A stretch of 64,000 nt of DNA from Elusimicrobiota bacterium (GTDB lineage Bacteria; Elusimicrobiota; Elusimicrobia; UBA1565): positions 265,054 to 329,053 of the forward strand of contig JBAZVI010000005.1 in NCBI GenBank assembly GCA_041660925.1, written 5' to 3'. The notes beneath the pieces were generated by a model. It was not told where the DNA came from and searched no databases. It saw nothing but the letters and a program-made list of their open reading frames with translations. Both the position numbers and the translations under genes were made by a program. Below, piece by piece: positions 17,080-28,400 of this stretch. Within the stretch, counting starts at the first letter, position 1. Each line of letters begins with the position of its first letter.

Positions 17080-17459
17080 TGAGCGTCAAGGCGAAGAAGA
17101 AGATCCTTGTCGCCGACGACGACCAGGAGTGCTGTGCGCTGCTCAAGGATTTCCTGGAGGAGCGGGGCTACCACGTGACCCTCGTCCAGGACGGGGCCCG
17201 GCTCTATCATGTCGCGCCCGAACTGATGCCGGACCTCATCATCTCCGACCTCGAGATGCCGGGGCTGAGCGGCGGGACGGCGCACGCGCTGCTGAAGGCC
17301 AACGAGAAGACGAAAGCCATCCCGGTCATCTTCATCACCGGCCAGGCGCCCGACCGCCAGGCGCGCCTCGTGGAGTTCCGGTCGGAGACGCCCATCCTGC
17401 GCAAGCCGCTGAACCTGCGCGAGCTGGCCGATACGGTGGCGGACATCCTGGGCGAGTGA
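17079..17459 (+). CDS. Single-domain response regulator (CheY-like receiver)
   Basis: 126 aa, starting at the ATG that overlaps the GNAT stop by one base. It is a lone receiver domain with the acidic pocket DDD (13-15), phosphoacceptor Asp57 in LIISDLEMPG, Thr in VIFITGQAP and the conserved Lys in ILRKPLNL. There is no output domain, so it should act by protein-protein contact or as a phosphate sink or relay. No kinase is next to it. The hybrid kinase at 57545 and the kinase fusion at 37427 are possible partners by inference only. Confidence 0.9.
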   Translation: MSVKAKKKILVADDDQECCALLKDFLEERGYHVTLVQDGARLYHVAPELMPDLIISDLEMPGLSGGTAHALLKANEKTKAIPVIFITGQAPDRQARLVEFRSETPILRKPLNLRELADTVADILGE

Positions 17460-17479
17460 AACATTTAACAATTATGTTC

Positions 17480-17508
17480 TTGAATTCCACTGGAGCGGGA
17501 CCTACACT
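17480..17508 (+). promoter_or_regulatory. Promoter before the receiver cluster
   Basis: TTGAAT at 17480-17485, 17-bp spacer, TACACT at 17503-17508. The start is expected near 17515, about 25 nt before the ATG at 17540. It probably drives the three overlapping or closely spaced response-regulator genes. Confidence 0.75.
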
Positions 17509-17539
17509 GACTCGGTCGCCCCGCCGAGAGTCCTAGCGC

Positions 17540-18238
17540 ATGGCCACGATACCGCAGATCGCCGCTTACATCCGTCAGCACAAGGACCGCTATCCCCTCG
17601 CGGCCCTCAAGGCCCAACTGCTCAAGCAGGGCATCTCCGAGGCCGACATCGAGCAGGGCATCCAGCTCGCGAACGCTCCGGCTGCCGCGCCGGCGTCTCC
17701 GCCGGTCCCTGCACCGGTCCAGCCCGCGCCGCAACCGCAGGTGCGGCCCGCTCCGGCCCAGCCCGCGCCCGCTCAGTCCGCCGCCGCCCCTGCGACGCCG
17801 CCCGGCGCCGCTCCCGTGGTCGCGGCCGCCTCCGCTCCGCCGGTCGGCCGTACCTACGTGCTCGTCGTCGACGACGACCAGCTCATCCGCGACATGATGG
17901 TCAACAAGCTGGAGGGCGCGGGCTATCGCGTCACCTGCGCCGAGGATGCCGCGCAGTCCGTCATCCAGGCCGAGGGCATGCGCCTGGCGCTCATCATCTC
18001 CGACATCGAGATGCCCGGGTTCGGCACGGGCGTCGACGCGCTCAAGAAGCTGCGGGCCTCGTCGTACATCCGCAAGAACCTCCCCGTCATCTTCGTCACC
18101 GGCATGCCTCCGGCCGAGGCGCGCAAGATCGTCCCGAAGACCGATCCCTACGTCCGCCTCCTCCACAAGCCCGTCGACTGGAAGCTCCTGCGCCAGTACA
18201 TCAAGGAGCTCACCGGCATCGACAAGTCCCTGGACTGA
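17540..18238 (+). CDS. Response regulator: N-terminal helical domain, Ala/Pro linker, receiver
   Basis: 232 aa. Residues 1-48 (IAAYIRQHKDRYPLAALKAQLLKQGISEADIEQGI) form a small helical module that resembles short N-terminal modules of other soluble proteins; I cannot give it a function. Residues about 50-105 are a low-complexity Ala/Pro linker. The C-terminal receiver has an intact DDD pocket (VVDDDQLIRDMM), phosphoacceptor Asp in LIISDIEMPG, Thr in VIFVTGMPP and Lys in LLHKPVDWK. It has no DNA-binding domain. Its stop overlaps the next start (TGATG), indicating coupled translation with the OmpR-like protein. Confidence 0.85.
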   Translation: MATIPQIAAYIRQHKDRYPLAALKAQLLKQGISEADIEQGIQLANAPAAAPASPPVPAPVQPAPQPQVRPAPAQPAPAQSAAAPATPPGAAPVVAAASAPPVGRTYVLVVDDDQLIRDMMVNKLEGAGYRVTCAEDAAQSVIQAEGMRLALIISDIEMPGFGTGVDALKKLRASSYIRKNLPVIFVTGMPPAEARKIVPKTDPYVRLLHKPVDWKLLRQYIKELTGIDKSLD

Positions 18239-18948
18239 TGTCCCAACTCGTCTTCTGGGTCGTGCAGCCGGACCCCGCGGTGGCCAAGCGCTGGGAGTAC
18301 CTCTTCACCCGGGAGGGCTGGGGGGTCGAGGTGGAGAAGGCCTTCGCGCCCTTCGCCGCGAAGGCTGCGAGCGCCCGGCTCGGGCTCGCGCTCATCGCGC
18401 ACGCGGCCTTGGAGTCCGGCTCCGACTCCATCCGCCAGCTCAAGCGCCAGGCCTCCGGGCTCTCCGTCATCCTCACCTCGCACGCCGCGCTGGACCCCGA
18501 GAAGGTCATCGACTTCCTCGAGGCCGGGGCCGACGACCACTTCCTCGACACCCTCGACGACCGCCTCCTCCTCGCGAAGCTGAAGGCGCATCTGCGCCGG
18601 GCCCTGCCGAGCATGGCCTCCGCGCTCGACGTCCTCCGCTCCCCCGACGGCGGGATCAAGCTCGACCGCTCGCAGCAGCAGGTATGGGCCAAGGACGCCC
18701 GCGCGAAGTGGGCCGCGCTCAAGGACCTCACGCCGACCGAGTTCAAGATCCTCGCGCTCTTCCTCGAGCAGCCCGGCCGCGTCTACGACCGCCGGGACAT
18801 CGTCGAGTCGATCTGGCAGGGCGAGGGCGGGGACATCCGCCCCGGGACGGTCGACAAGCACATCGAATCCCTGCGCCGGAAGCTCGGACGCCTCGGCTCG
18901 CGGGTCCGCACGGTCTACGGCGTCGGCTACGGCTACAGAGAGGATTGA
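18238..18948 (+). CDS. OmpR-type regulator with degenerate receiver
   Basis: 236 aa. The C-terminal part (about 145-236) is a clear winged-helix OmpR/PhoB effector: LTPTEFKILALFLEQPGRVYDRRDIVESIW, TVDKHIESLRRKLG, VRTVYGVGYGY. The N-terminal receiver is degenerate. The acidic pair is reduced to QPDPA, and where the phosphoacceptor Asp should be the sequence reads LALIAHAAL (Ala54/His55), so it cannot be phosphorylated in the normal way. It may work as a constitutive or protein-regulated transcription factor. It is coupled to the receiver protein upstream and lies 6 bp before the CheY-like gene downstream. Confidence 0.88.
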   Translation: MSQLVFWVVQPDPAVAKRWEYLFTREGWGVEVEKAFAPFAAKAASARLGLALIAHAALESGSDSIRQLKRQASGLSVILTSHAALDPEKVIDFLEAGADDHFLDTLDDRLLLAKLKAHLRRALPSMASALDVLRSPDGGIKLDRSQQQVWAKDARAKWAALKDLTPTEFKILALFLEQPGRVYDRRDIVESIWQGEGGDIRPGTVDKHIESLRRKLGRLGSRVRTVYGVGYGYRED

Positions 18949-18954
18949 ACGGAC

Positions 18955-19332
18955 ATGAGAACGATCATCGTCGCCGACGACGACTCGATGTTCCGGGAGC
19001 TGGTCACCGAGATCCTCAAGCAGGGCGGCTACAAGGTCCTCGCCGCGGAGGACGGGTTGGCCGCCTGGAACCTCATGCAGAAGCAGAAGGTGGACCTCGC
19101 GGTGCTCGACCTCAACATGCCCAACATGGACGGTCTCGAGCTCACGAAGAAGATCCGCGGCGACGCGCGCTACAAGGATCTGCCGGTGCTGATGCTCACC
19201 ATCCGAGCGCTCATCGAGGACCAGGTCGCCGGCTACGACCGCGGCGCCGACGACTACCTGACCAAGCCCTTCGACAACAAGATGCTGCTGACCCGCGTGA
19301 AGGTCCTCGAACGCCGGATTCTCCCCCAGTAG
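18955..19332 (+). CDS. Single-domain response regulator (CheY-like)
   Basis: 125 aa. An intact receiver with DDD pocket (VADDDSMFREL), phosphoacceptor Asp in LAVLDLNMPNMDG, Thr in VLMLTIRAL and Lys in YLTKPFDNK, but no output domain. It is the fourth receiver protein in 2.3 kb and the one closest to the giant surface protein and motor cluster. Because free CheY proteins usually act on motors, it is a candidate input for the downstream FliG/MotAB proteins; that link is inference from gene order only. Confidence 0.9.
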   Translation: MRTIIVADDDSMFRELVTEILKQGGYKVLAAEDGLAAWNLMQKQKVDLAVLDLNMPNMDGLELTKKIRGDARYKDLPVLMLTIRALIEDQVAGYDRGADDYLTKPFDNKMLLTRVKVLERRILPQ

Positions 19333-19449
19333 ACCGTCCAACCCCGGATCGAGCGGTGCCGGACAATCCCATTAAGTCTTCGTGATTTATTCGTGAATAT
19401 CCGGGATTATCCGGCTATCTTCCCTATAGGCGGGAAGCAATCCATCACG

Positions 19450-22400
19450 ATGACCCTGAAGACGGCATTCCAGCGCATCCTCCTCGCGGCGCTCGCGGCG
19501 TCGGCCGCGGCGCCGGCGTGCGCGGCGGGTATTCCTCCCGACGCCGTCACGGACCTGCGCGTGGCCTCCATCGTCTCGACCGGGCTCAACGCGTCGTCGA
19601 TGACGGTCACCCTGCAGTGGACCGCGCCCGGCGAGGACGCCTCGCTCGGCGTCCTCAACGACAGCACCTTCAGCCTCCGCTACTCCCTGGCGGCCATCCC
19701 GGACGACGCCGCCTACGACGCGGCGTCGTTCGTCGTCGACCTCGCCACTTCCGGCGTCGAGCCGGGCTCGCTGCGGACCGCGCAGATCCAGAACCTCTCG
19801 GCGACGACGTCGTACTACTTCGTGCTCAAGACCACGGACTCCGAGAAGCTCACCGCGCAGCTCTCGGTGGCGGCCACCGCCCCCTCCTACCGCCTTGTCC
19901 AGGACGGCACGCAGGGAGACTCCTACTCCGTCGCCTGGGGCGACGCGGACAACGACGGCCGCCTCGACCTGGCGATCTCCAACTACGGCGGGGCGATCGT
20001 CCTGCAGAGCAACAACGGCGACGGGTCCTTCACGACGGACTGGCTGACGGGAGCCGCGAAGAACTCGTACGGCATCGCTTGGGGAGACCTCAACGGCGAC
20101 GGCTGGCTCGACCTCGCCGTGGCCAACGCCGGGGCCCAGGACGAGATGATCCTCTGGAACAACGGCGACGGCACCTTCACGAACACGGATCTCGCGGGCA
20201 CGGCCGGAGACTCGCGCGGCATCGCAGTGGGCGACTACGACAACGACGGCCGCCTCGACATCGTCGTCTCGAACTACGGCTCGACGATCATGCTCCTGCG
20301 CAACAACGGCGACCGCACCTTCACGCAGAACGCGCTGGCGGGCACTTCGGGGAACAACGTCGGCATCGCCTGGGGCGATTACAACAACGACGGCAAGCTC
20401 GATCTGGCGGTCGCGCGCAACGGCGGCCAGAACGCCGTGATCCTGCGCAACGACGGGAACGGGGTCTTCACCGCCCTGGGAGGGGTCCCGGCGACCGGCG
20501 GGAACTCCTACAGCGTCGCCTGGGGCGACTACGACGGCAACGGCACGCTCGACCTGGTCGTCGGTCAGAACGGCCTCGATGAGGGCCTCCTGCGCAACAA
20601 CGGGAACGGCACCTTCACCTCCGTCGGCATGGCCGGCAGCGCGGCCTTCACCTACGGCGTGGCCTGGGGAGACTTCAACAACGACGGCCGGCTCGACGTC
20701 GCGCTCGGGAACTACGCCCAGGACAAGGCGATCCTGCGCAACGACGGGGGGAGCTTCACGAAAGTCGTGCTCCCCGTCTCCAACGGTTCCACGATCGGCG
20801 TCAGCTGGGGCGACGCCGACGGCAACGGGACGCTCGATCTGGCTGCGGCCAACTACCTGAGCGAAGACGAGTTCGTCCTCCGCAACGACACGGGGAGCGT
20901 CCTCCACGCGCCCTCCGCTCCGGCGACCGGCTTCGCCGCGAGCTTCGCCGAATACAGCGCCTTCTCCAGCAGCGGCATCCTGACCCTCTTCTGGGGGGAC
21001 GCCTACGACGTGGAGACTCCGACCGCGGCGCTGCGCTACTTCGTGCGCGTGGGTACGACGGTCGCCGGCAGCAGCACGACCTACAAGCTGCCGGCCCGCT
21101 ACGGCCTCGACGGCTACTCCGGCGGCGGCTCCTCGCTCTACAGCACGCGGGTCTCCTCGAGCGCGCGCGGCCTCCAACTGGAGATGCAGCGCGAGACGAC
21201 GGTCTACTGGTCCGTCGTCGCCGAGGACGGCGGTCTCCTCCGTTCCGCTGAATCGGCGGAGCAGATCGCCGGCCTGGCCGCTCCCGGAGCCGTGACCGAC
21301 CTGCGGGCGGTCTCCGTCTCCACCGGCCTCGGGGCGTCCTCCGTCACGGTCATGCTGCAGTGGACCTCTCCGGGCGAGGACGGCTACGCCGGCGCGCTCG
21401 CGGGCGCTGTCTATGAGATCCGCTACTCCTCCGTGGAGGCCCTGACGAGCACCGATACCTATATGGCGGCGCCGCTCGTCGTCACGATCCCCACGACGAC
21501 CGCGGCGGGACAGCCCCAGAGCGCCTACTTCACCGGGCTGGATGCGATGGCGACCTACTACTTCACGCTGACCACCAGGGACCGGATCAACGTCCGTTCC
21601 TCGCTCTCCAACGCGACGACCGCGTACCCCTTCATCGTGCGCTTCACGGCGAGCGGGGGCGACGCGCGCGGCATCGCCTGGGGCGACTGCGACGGGGACG
21701 GCTGGCTCGACGCGCTCGTCACGAATTCGGGCTCTTCCGTGTGGCTCGCCCGCAACGACCGGGCCGGCGGCTTCACGGTGAGCGCGCTGGCGGGAACCTC
21801 CGGCAACGCCCGCGGCGTGGCCTGGGGAGACTACGACAACGACGGCCTGCTCGACGCGGCGGTCGGCCTGGCCAACGGGGGCGGCGGCGTCCTTCTCATG
21901 ACGAACACGGGCGACTGCGGCTTCACGTCGGGGGTCCTCCCGCTCTCCGCGGGACAGGACGTCCGCGGCGTGGCGTGGGGCGACTACGACAACGACGGCC
22001 GGCTCGACCTCGCCGTCGCCGTCGCGGGGGCGGCCGGAGACTTCGTCATGCGTCAGGAGGCGGACCTCAGCTTCTCGAGCGCGCCGCTCGGCGGGACCAC
22101 CTACGACAGCCAGGGCGTCGCCTGGGGAGACTACGACAACGACGGCTACCTCGACCTGGTCTTCGCGAACTACAGCAACCAGAAGCCGGTCCTCGTCCGC
22201 AACCGGGGGGACGGCGGCTTCAACGCCGGCGTACAGGTCGGCGCCGCGAACCTCTTCGGTCACGGGGTCGCCTGGGGCGACTACAACAACGACGGGAAGC
22301 TCGACTTCATCGTGGCCGTAGAGGGCGACGAGGTGCTTTACCGCAACGACGGCGGCGGGGCCTTCACGGCCATCTCCATCACCGGCGTCGGCGGCACGAC

Positions 22401-25400
22401 GGTCGGCCTCGGGCTCGCCGACTACAACAACGACGGACGCCTCGACTTCGCGCTCGGCAACGCCGCGGGCGAGACGAAGACGCTCGTGAGCCCGCGCTCG
22501 AACGGGACCTACTTCTTCCAGAACCTCCCGCGCACCGGCGCCGCCAGCCAGGGCGTGAGCTGGGGCGACTACAACAACGACGGGAAGCTCGACCTGGCGG
22601 TCGCCAACGGCGGAGGCGTGGAGTCCTGGATCCTCCGCAACGACACGGGGGTCGTCACCGCTCCGCCCGCGGTGCCGACCGGCTTCTCGGCGTCGTTCGA
22701 GGAATACGCCTCGTTCTCGTCGAGCGGCGTCGTCACGCTGACCTGGAACGATTCCACCGATGCCGTCACCTCGACGGCGGCGATGCGCTATTTCGTCCGC
22801 GTCGGCACGACGGTCGCCGGCAGCAGCACGACCTACAAGCTGCCCGCCCGCTACGGCCTCGACGGCTACTCGGGCGGCGGCTCTTTCCTCTATAGCACCA
22901 AGGTGTCTTCCACCACCCGGGGCCTGCGCCTGCTCGGGCTCTCGAAGGAGACCACGATCTACTGGGCCGTGGAGGCCGAGAACGGAGGGCTCGTCCGCTC
23001 CGCGGAGAGCGCGGAGCAGACCTCGAACCTCTCGGCCCCGGCCGCGGTCGGCGACCTCGCGGCCGTGCAGGACTCCTATGTCTCCGGCGTCGAGACCTCC
23101 TCGACCCCCTGGATCAGCCTCAGCTGGACGATCCCCGGCGAGGACGGCTGGAGTACTCCGCTCGGCGGCTCGACGCGCTACGACGTGCGCTGGAGCACCT
23201 GGGCTCCCATCGCCGGCGAGGCCGACTACATGAAAGCCGTCAATCAGATGGTCCTCTCCGCCTCCGGAGACAGCCCCGGCGGCATGCGCACCCAGATCAT
23301 CAGCGGCGCGGTGAACACGACCTACTACTTCGCGATGACCACCCTCGACAGCAACGGGGTGCGCTCCGGACTCTCGAACGTCGCCTCGGTGCTGCCGGCG
23401 ACCCTGCGCATCAACATCGACGACGTGACGCCGACATCCGCGCTGCAGAACAACACGACGGCGTTCCTGCGCGTCCGGCTCTGGACCCACAACGGGTCGG
23501 TGAGCTGGACGAAGCTCCGCATCCGGCGCATCGGGACCCTCGCGGACGCCATGGTCAAGAATGCGGCCGTCTACCAGGATTTCAACGGCAACGGGGTCTT
23601 TGATTCCGGCGACCTGCCCGCGATGCGGACGCTCCCCGCGGCCTTCGTCTCGAGCGCGGCGGCGATCACCTTCTCGCCGGTACAGAGCATCGGGGCTTCG
23701 ACGAAGACCTACTTCGTGGCCCTGCAGCTCGACAACAACTACATGCCCGTCGACGGCGCGACGGTGGCGGTCCGCCTCGACGCTCAGGCGTTCACGATCA
23801 AGGGCGGAGGCATCGACGCGCCCGAGTTCCCCGGCGTCCAGCTCGATGGGGTCTCCGGCCGCATCTCGGCGCCGTACAAGGCGGTCCTCAATCCCAGCAA
23901 ACTCACCGTGGAGGCCTGGGTCCGCACGACCGATGACCGCATCGACCGCTCGATCGTCACGCGCGCGAGCCTGGGAGGGGCGAGCGGCTGGAGGCTCTGG
24001 CTCAACGGCGGCGGCTGCGGCGCCGGCGTTCCTACGCTCCTGATCGGGACCGACGTCCTCTGCGCGAACAAGGAGGGCGTGCCGGTCTCCATCGCCGACG
24101 GCGCCTGGCACCATATCGCCGGCGCCTACCATCCCATCGCCGGCAAGCGCGTCTACGTCGACGGGATCATGCTCTCAACGGAGCCGGCCACCGGAGCGCT
24201 CTCGGACATCACCAGCGACCTCGGGGTCGGCGGAGCGAACAGCCATATCGGCAACAGTCTCCTCGGTGAGATCGACGACGTGCGCATCTCGAACGAATAT
24301 CGCTACGCCACCTCCTTCGTCCCGACGCCGCGCGCGGACATCGACGGGAACACCGTGGTCCTCTACCACTTCGACAACTTCGGCGGCACCGGGACCGTCG
24401 TCACGGACACGGCCGCCAACGACGACGGCGTCCTCCAGCCGGGCGCGGTCGGCTTCGGGCGCTCGACCTCGACGGTCGTCGTCGATGCCCAGGACCTCAT
24501 GCTCTCGACCGCCGTGTCCGCCGCGCCGCCCACGCTCTACCGCAACGCCGTGAACATCCCGATGCTCAAACTTCAGTTCTGGACCGCTCAAGACTTCGTG
24601 ACGATCAATCAGGTCTCGATCAAGAACGAAGGGTCCGGCTCCCCGGCGGGCGTCACGAACATCCGCTTCTGCCTCGACAACGGCAACGGGGTCTACGAGC
24701 CGGCCCTCGACACGGCCCTCACGCTGGGGCAGGACTTCACCATCGACAAGGCGACCTTCGACCTGGTCGGAGAGGGGAAGTCCCAGCTGATCTCCCATTC
24801 GACGAAGACCTATTTCCTCGTCTGGGACGTCACCGGCGGCGCCGACCTCAATCAGACCCTGGGGGTCTCGCTCTCGACGCAGGATTTCGTCCTCAACGGC
24901 GGCACCGACGCCGTCTCGACCGTGGACTTCCCTCTGATCTCCGCGGTCGCTCCCGTGCTCTCCGCGAGCGCGTTCGTCTACCCGGAGACGACGACCGGCA
25001 CCTGGGTCAACGTCTCCTCTGTGGTGTTCACCGCCGACTTCTCCCTGGGGAACGTCAACCATTTCCATTATCTCTTCGACCGCATCCCGAACACGAGCAT
25101 CAGCGGCGTCGAGCCCATGTGGACGACCGGCAAGGCCACGGTCACGGCGACGACCGATGCGAACGACTGGTGGTTCCACGTCCGCGCATTCGACGCCCTC
25201 GACGTCGCCGGCTCTCAGCAGGACATCGGTCCGTTCTACATCGATCGCACCCTCCCGGGCGGAGCTTCCTTCTCTTATCGCGATTCCACCGGAGGTGTGT
25301 ACCTCGAGGGTCAGGTCATCGACCTCGCTTCCCCCGTCACGGCGCAGATCACCGTGCAGGACGCGCTCTCGGGTCTCGCGCCGCTCGGGCCGGCGCCGCT

Positions 25401-28400
25401 CGCGCCGGGTCCCGGGACCCTCTCGCTCTGGCACCTCGACGACGCCTCCGGGATCGTCTGGCGCGACAGCGGCACGCTCAACATCTCAGTGTCGAGCGTC
25501 GGGGTCGTGACGAGAGCCGCGGGTCGTTTCGCGGCCGGCGTCTATCTCGACGGAGGTGGAGACCTCCGCAACGCGGCGCCGACCGGGCTCCCCACGGGCT
25601 CGCGCACCCGCACGGTCGAGGCGTGGATCAACCCCGTCTCGACCCAGGGCGCCAACGGCATCGTCACCTGGGGCAGTGCAGGGGCGCTGAACCTCCAGCG
25701 CCTCTACCTCAACAACGGGCGCCTCGCCGTCGACATGGGCGGGGGGCCCTACACCCCCGGCGCGGTCCTGAGCACCGGCGTCTGGCAGCACGTCGCGTTC
25801 AGCTACGACGGCATCGTGGGCACGCTTTACGTCGACGGGAACGCGATCGGCAGCAACAGCTTCGGCGCGGCTTCGACGGCCCTGGGCACCCTCTACATCG
25901 GCAACACCGAGAGCGGCGGACGCTTCAAAGGCTGGATCGACGAGGTCCGCGTGCTGGCCCGGGCCATGGACTCCGGCGAGGCCCGCGACGACGCGGTCCG
26001 CGGCCATCCCTACTACGTCGCGTATTCCTCGACCGCCGGGAACGCCTGGCAGGTCGTCGTCGCGACGGTTCCGGGCTCGGGCGCCTTCGTGGGCATGACC
26101 GGGAGCCAGGGCTCGACGGCGGCGCAGACCCTCTCGGTCTCGAGCATGAGCCTCAACGTCTCGACGAGCAACGCCGTCGGCGCACTGGCGACGAACCAGG
26201 TCCTCTTCTACGTCGCCGACCGCTCCGGCAACTACGGAGTCGCGGGACCCTACGGGGTCGTGCTGGACTCCAACACGGCCGTGGCCGTCTCCACTCCGAA
26301 CCTCCCCGCGGACGGTTCCTATACCGGGACCATGCCGTACTTCCAGTGGACCGGCCCGAGCACGACGACGGTCACGGGCATGGGCGGGCCGGGCGGCTCC
26401 AACGGGCGCTTCTATCTGCAGGTCTCGGCCAACGACCCGGACTTCGCCCCCGGAAGCATCGTCCTCAGCATCTCGACCCCGGCGCTCGTCTCCGACACCG
26501 GGATCTCGCGCGTCACCGGGGTCTACCTCTCGACGCACGCCCTCGTCGAGGGGAACCTCTACTATCAGCGGGTGCGCTCGCTGAGCTCACTCGGCGTCTA
26601 CGGTCCTTGGAGCTCGAGCACGACCTTCCGCGTCGACAAGACGACGCCGACCGCCTCGCTCTACCGTCTCTTCAATTCGACCGGAGGGGCGCTCTCGGAG
26701 ACGCAGTACACGAACCTCACGCAGGGGAGCAGCGCCCAGATCGTGCTCGACGACAACCTGTCCGGCTTCACGAACGGCCGGGAACTCCCGGTCATCCCCG
26801 GTACGCGGGGACTCTGGCACTTCAGCGAGCGCGAGGGTCACCAGCCCGTCGACTCGAGCGGCCGGGGGAACTCGGGCACGATGATCGGGGTGAACGCATC
26901 CTCCGCCGCCTACGGCGTCACGCCCTTCGGCGTCGGACTGCGCTGCGACGGACTGCAGGCCATGGACGTCGCGGGCGCGGACTTCGACTTCGCGGCCTCC
27001 ACCGCCTTCACCTTCGAGTTCTGGATGAATCCGGACTATCTCTCCGGAACGCAGGTCATCGGCGGCGTCGGCAGCATCTTCCCGCCCGGCGGGAACTGGC
27101 TGCTGCGCCTCAGCGACGACCGGCTCTTCTTCACGAACAACACGGCGGGCGGCTACCTGAGCCCGGCGGGCTTCCTGAACGCAGGGATCTGGCAGCACGT
27201 GGCGATGGTCGTGCGCGGGACGCGCATCAAGTTCTACGTCAACGGCGTGCTCGTGAACACCGGCATCTCCCCCGCGGGCGGCAACGGCGGCCCCTACGGC
27301 CGCGCCTTCACGCTCTGCGCCGCCAACCGCAGCACAGGACAGCGCGACGGGCTCTTTACGGGCGCGCTCGACGAGGTCCGGGTGCTGGATTATGCCGCCG
27401 AATCCTCGCAGATCGCCGACGACTATGCCTTCTCGCGAGCCGGACGCTGGGCCGTGGAGGTCTCCTCGAACGCCGGGACCAGCTGGGGCGTCGTGAGCGC
27501 GACCTGGTCCTCGGCCGGCTGGCCGTACATCGCGCTCAGCGGCGCGGAGGGGAGCGTCGGACCCGAGACCCTCGCGATCCGGAACCTCTCGCTCACGCAT
27601 TCGACGAGTTCCGCGGTCGGCGCGTTGGCCACGAACCAGGTCCGCTTCAACGTCCCCGACCGCGCCGGGAACATGCTCGTCAGCGGGCCCTACGGCCTCA
27701 TCGTGGACACGGTCGCGGCCGCCGCCGTCTCCACTCCGGCCTTCCCCGTCAACGGAGCCTACGTCCGCCAGCAGCCGAACTTCATCTGGAACGGACCCAG
27801 CACGACGACGGCGGCGGGGATGGGCAAGCTCGTCTTCTACCGCCTCGAGGTGGACGTCACCCCGAACTTCAACGCCCCCGTCGTCTCGGTGAGCACCCCC
27901 GTGATCATCCAGAGCACCTCCGCGGCCTACACCTTCGCGGACTATCTGTCCACCTACACGCTGGTCAACAACGCGACCTACTACTGGCGCGTGACGGCCC
28001 AGGATTTCCTCGGCCAGCGCTCCCCGCCTCTGAGCGTCGCGTCCTTCGTCACGGATTTCAGCGCCCCCGCGGATTCGGCCTTCCGTTCCCTCAGTTCGAC
28101 CGGAGGGGCCACGGCCGAGAATACGGCCAACGACATCGCGGTGAACGTGACCGCCGCGGCGACGCTCATGGACTCGGTGTCCGGCCTGCAGGTCACGGCG
28201 GCCGGAGGACGGACCAGCTACGGCGTCGTCTACTCGACGGACGCCGGCGCGACCTGGTACGACGGCGGGGTCGGCGATTCCTACCTGGACGCGAGCATCT
28301 CCACGATGACGGCGCTCGTTGCGTTCCAGAACCGGCTCTACGCCGCCGCCAGCGGCTCCGGAGGAAGCGTCGGGAAGGTCTTCGTCTACGACGGCGCCTC

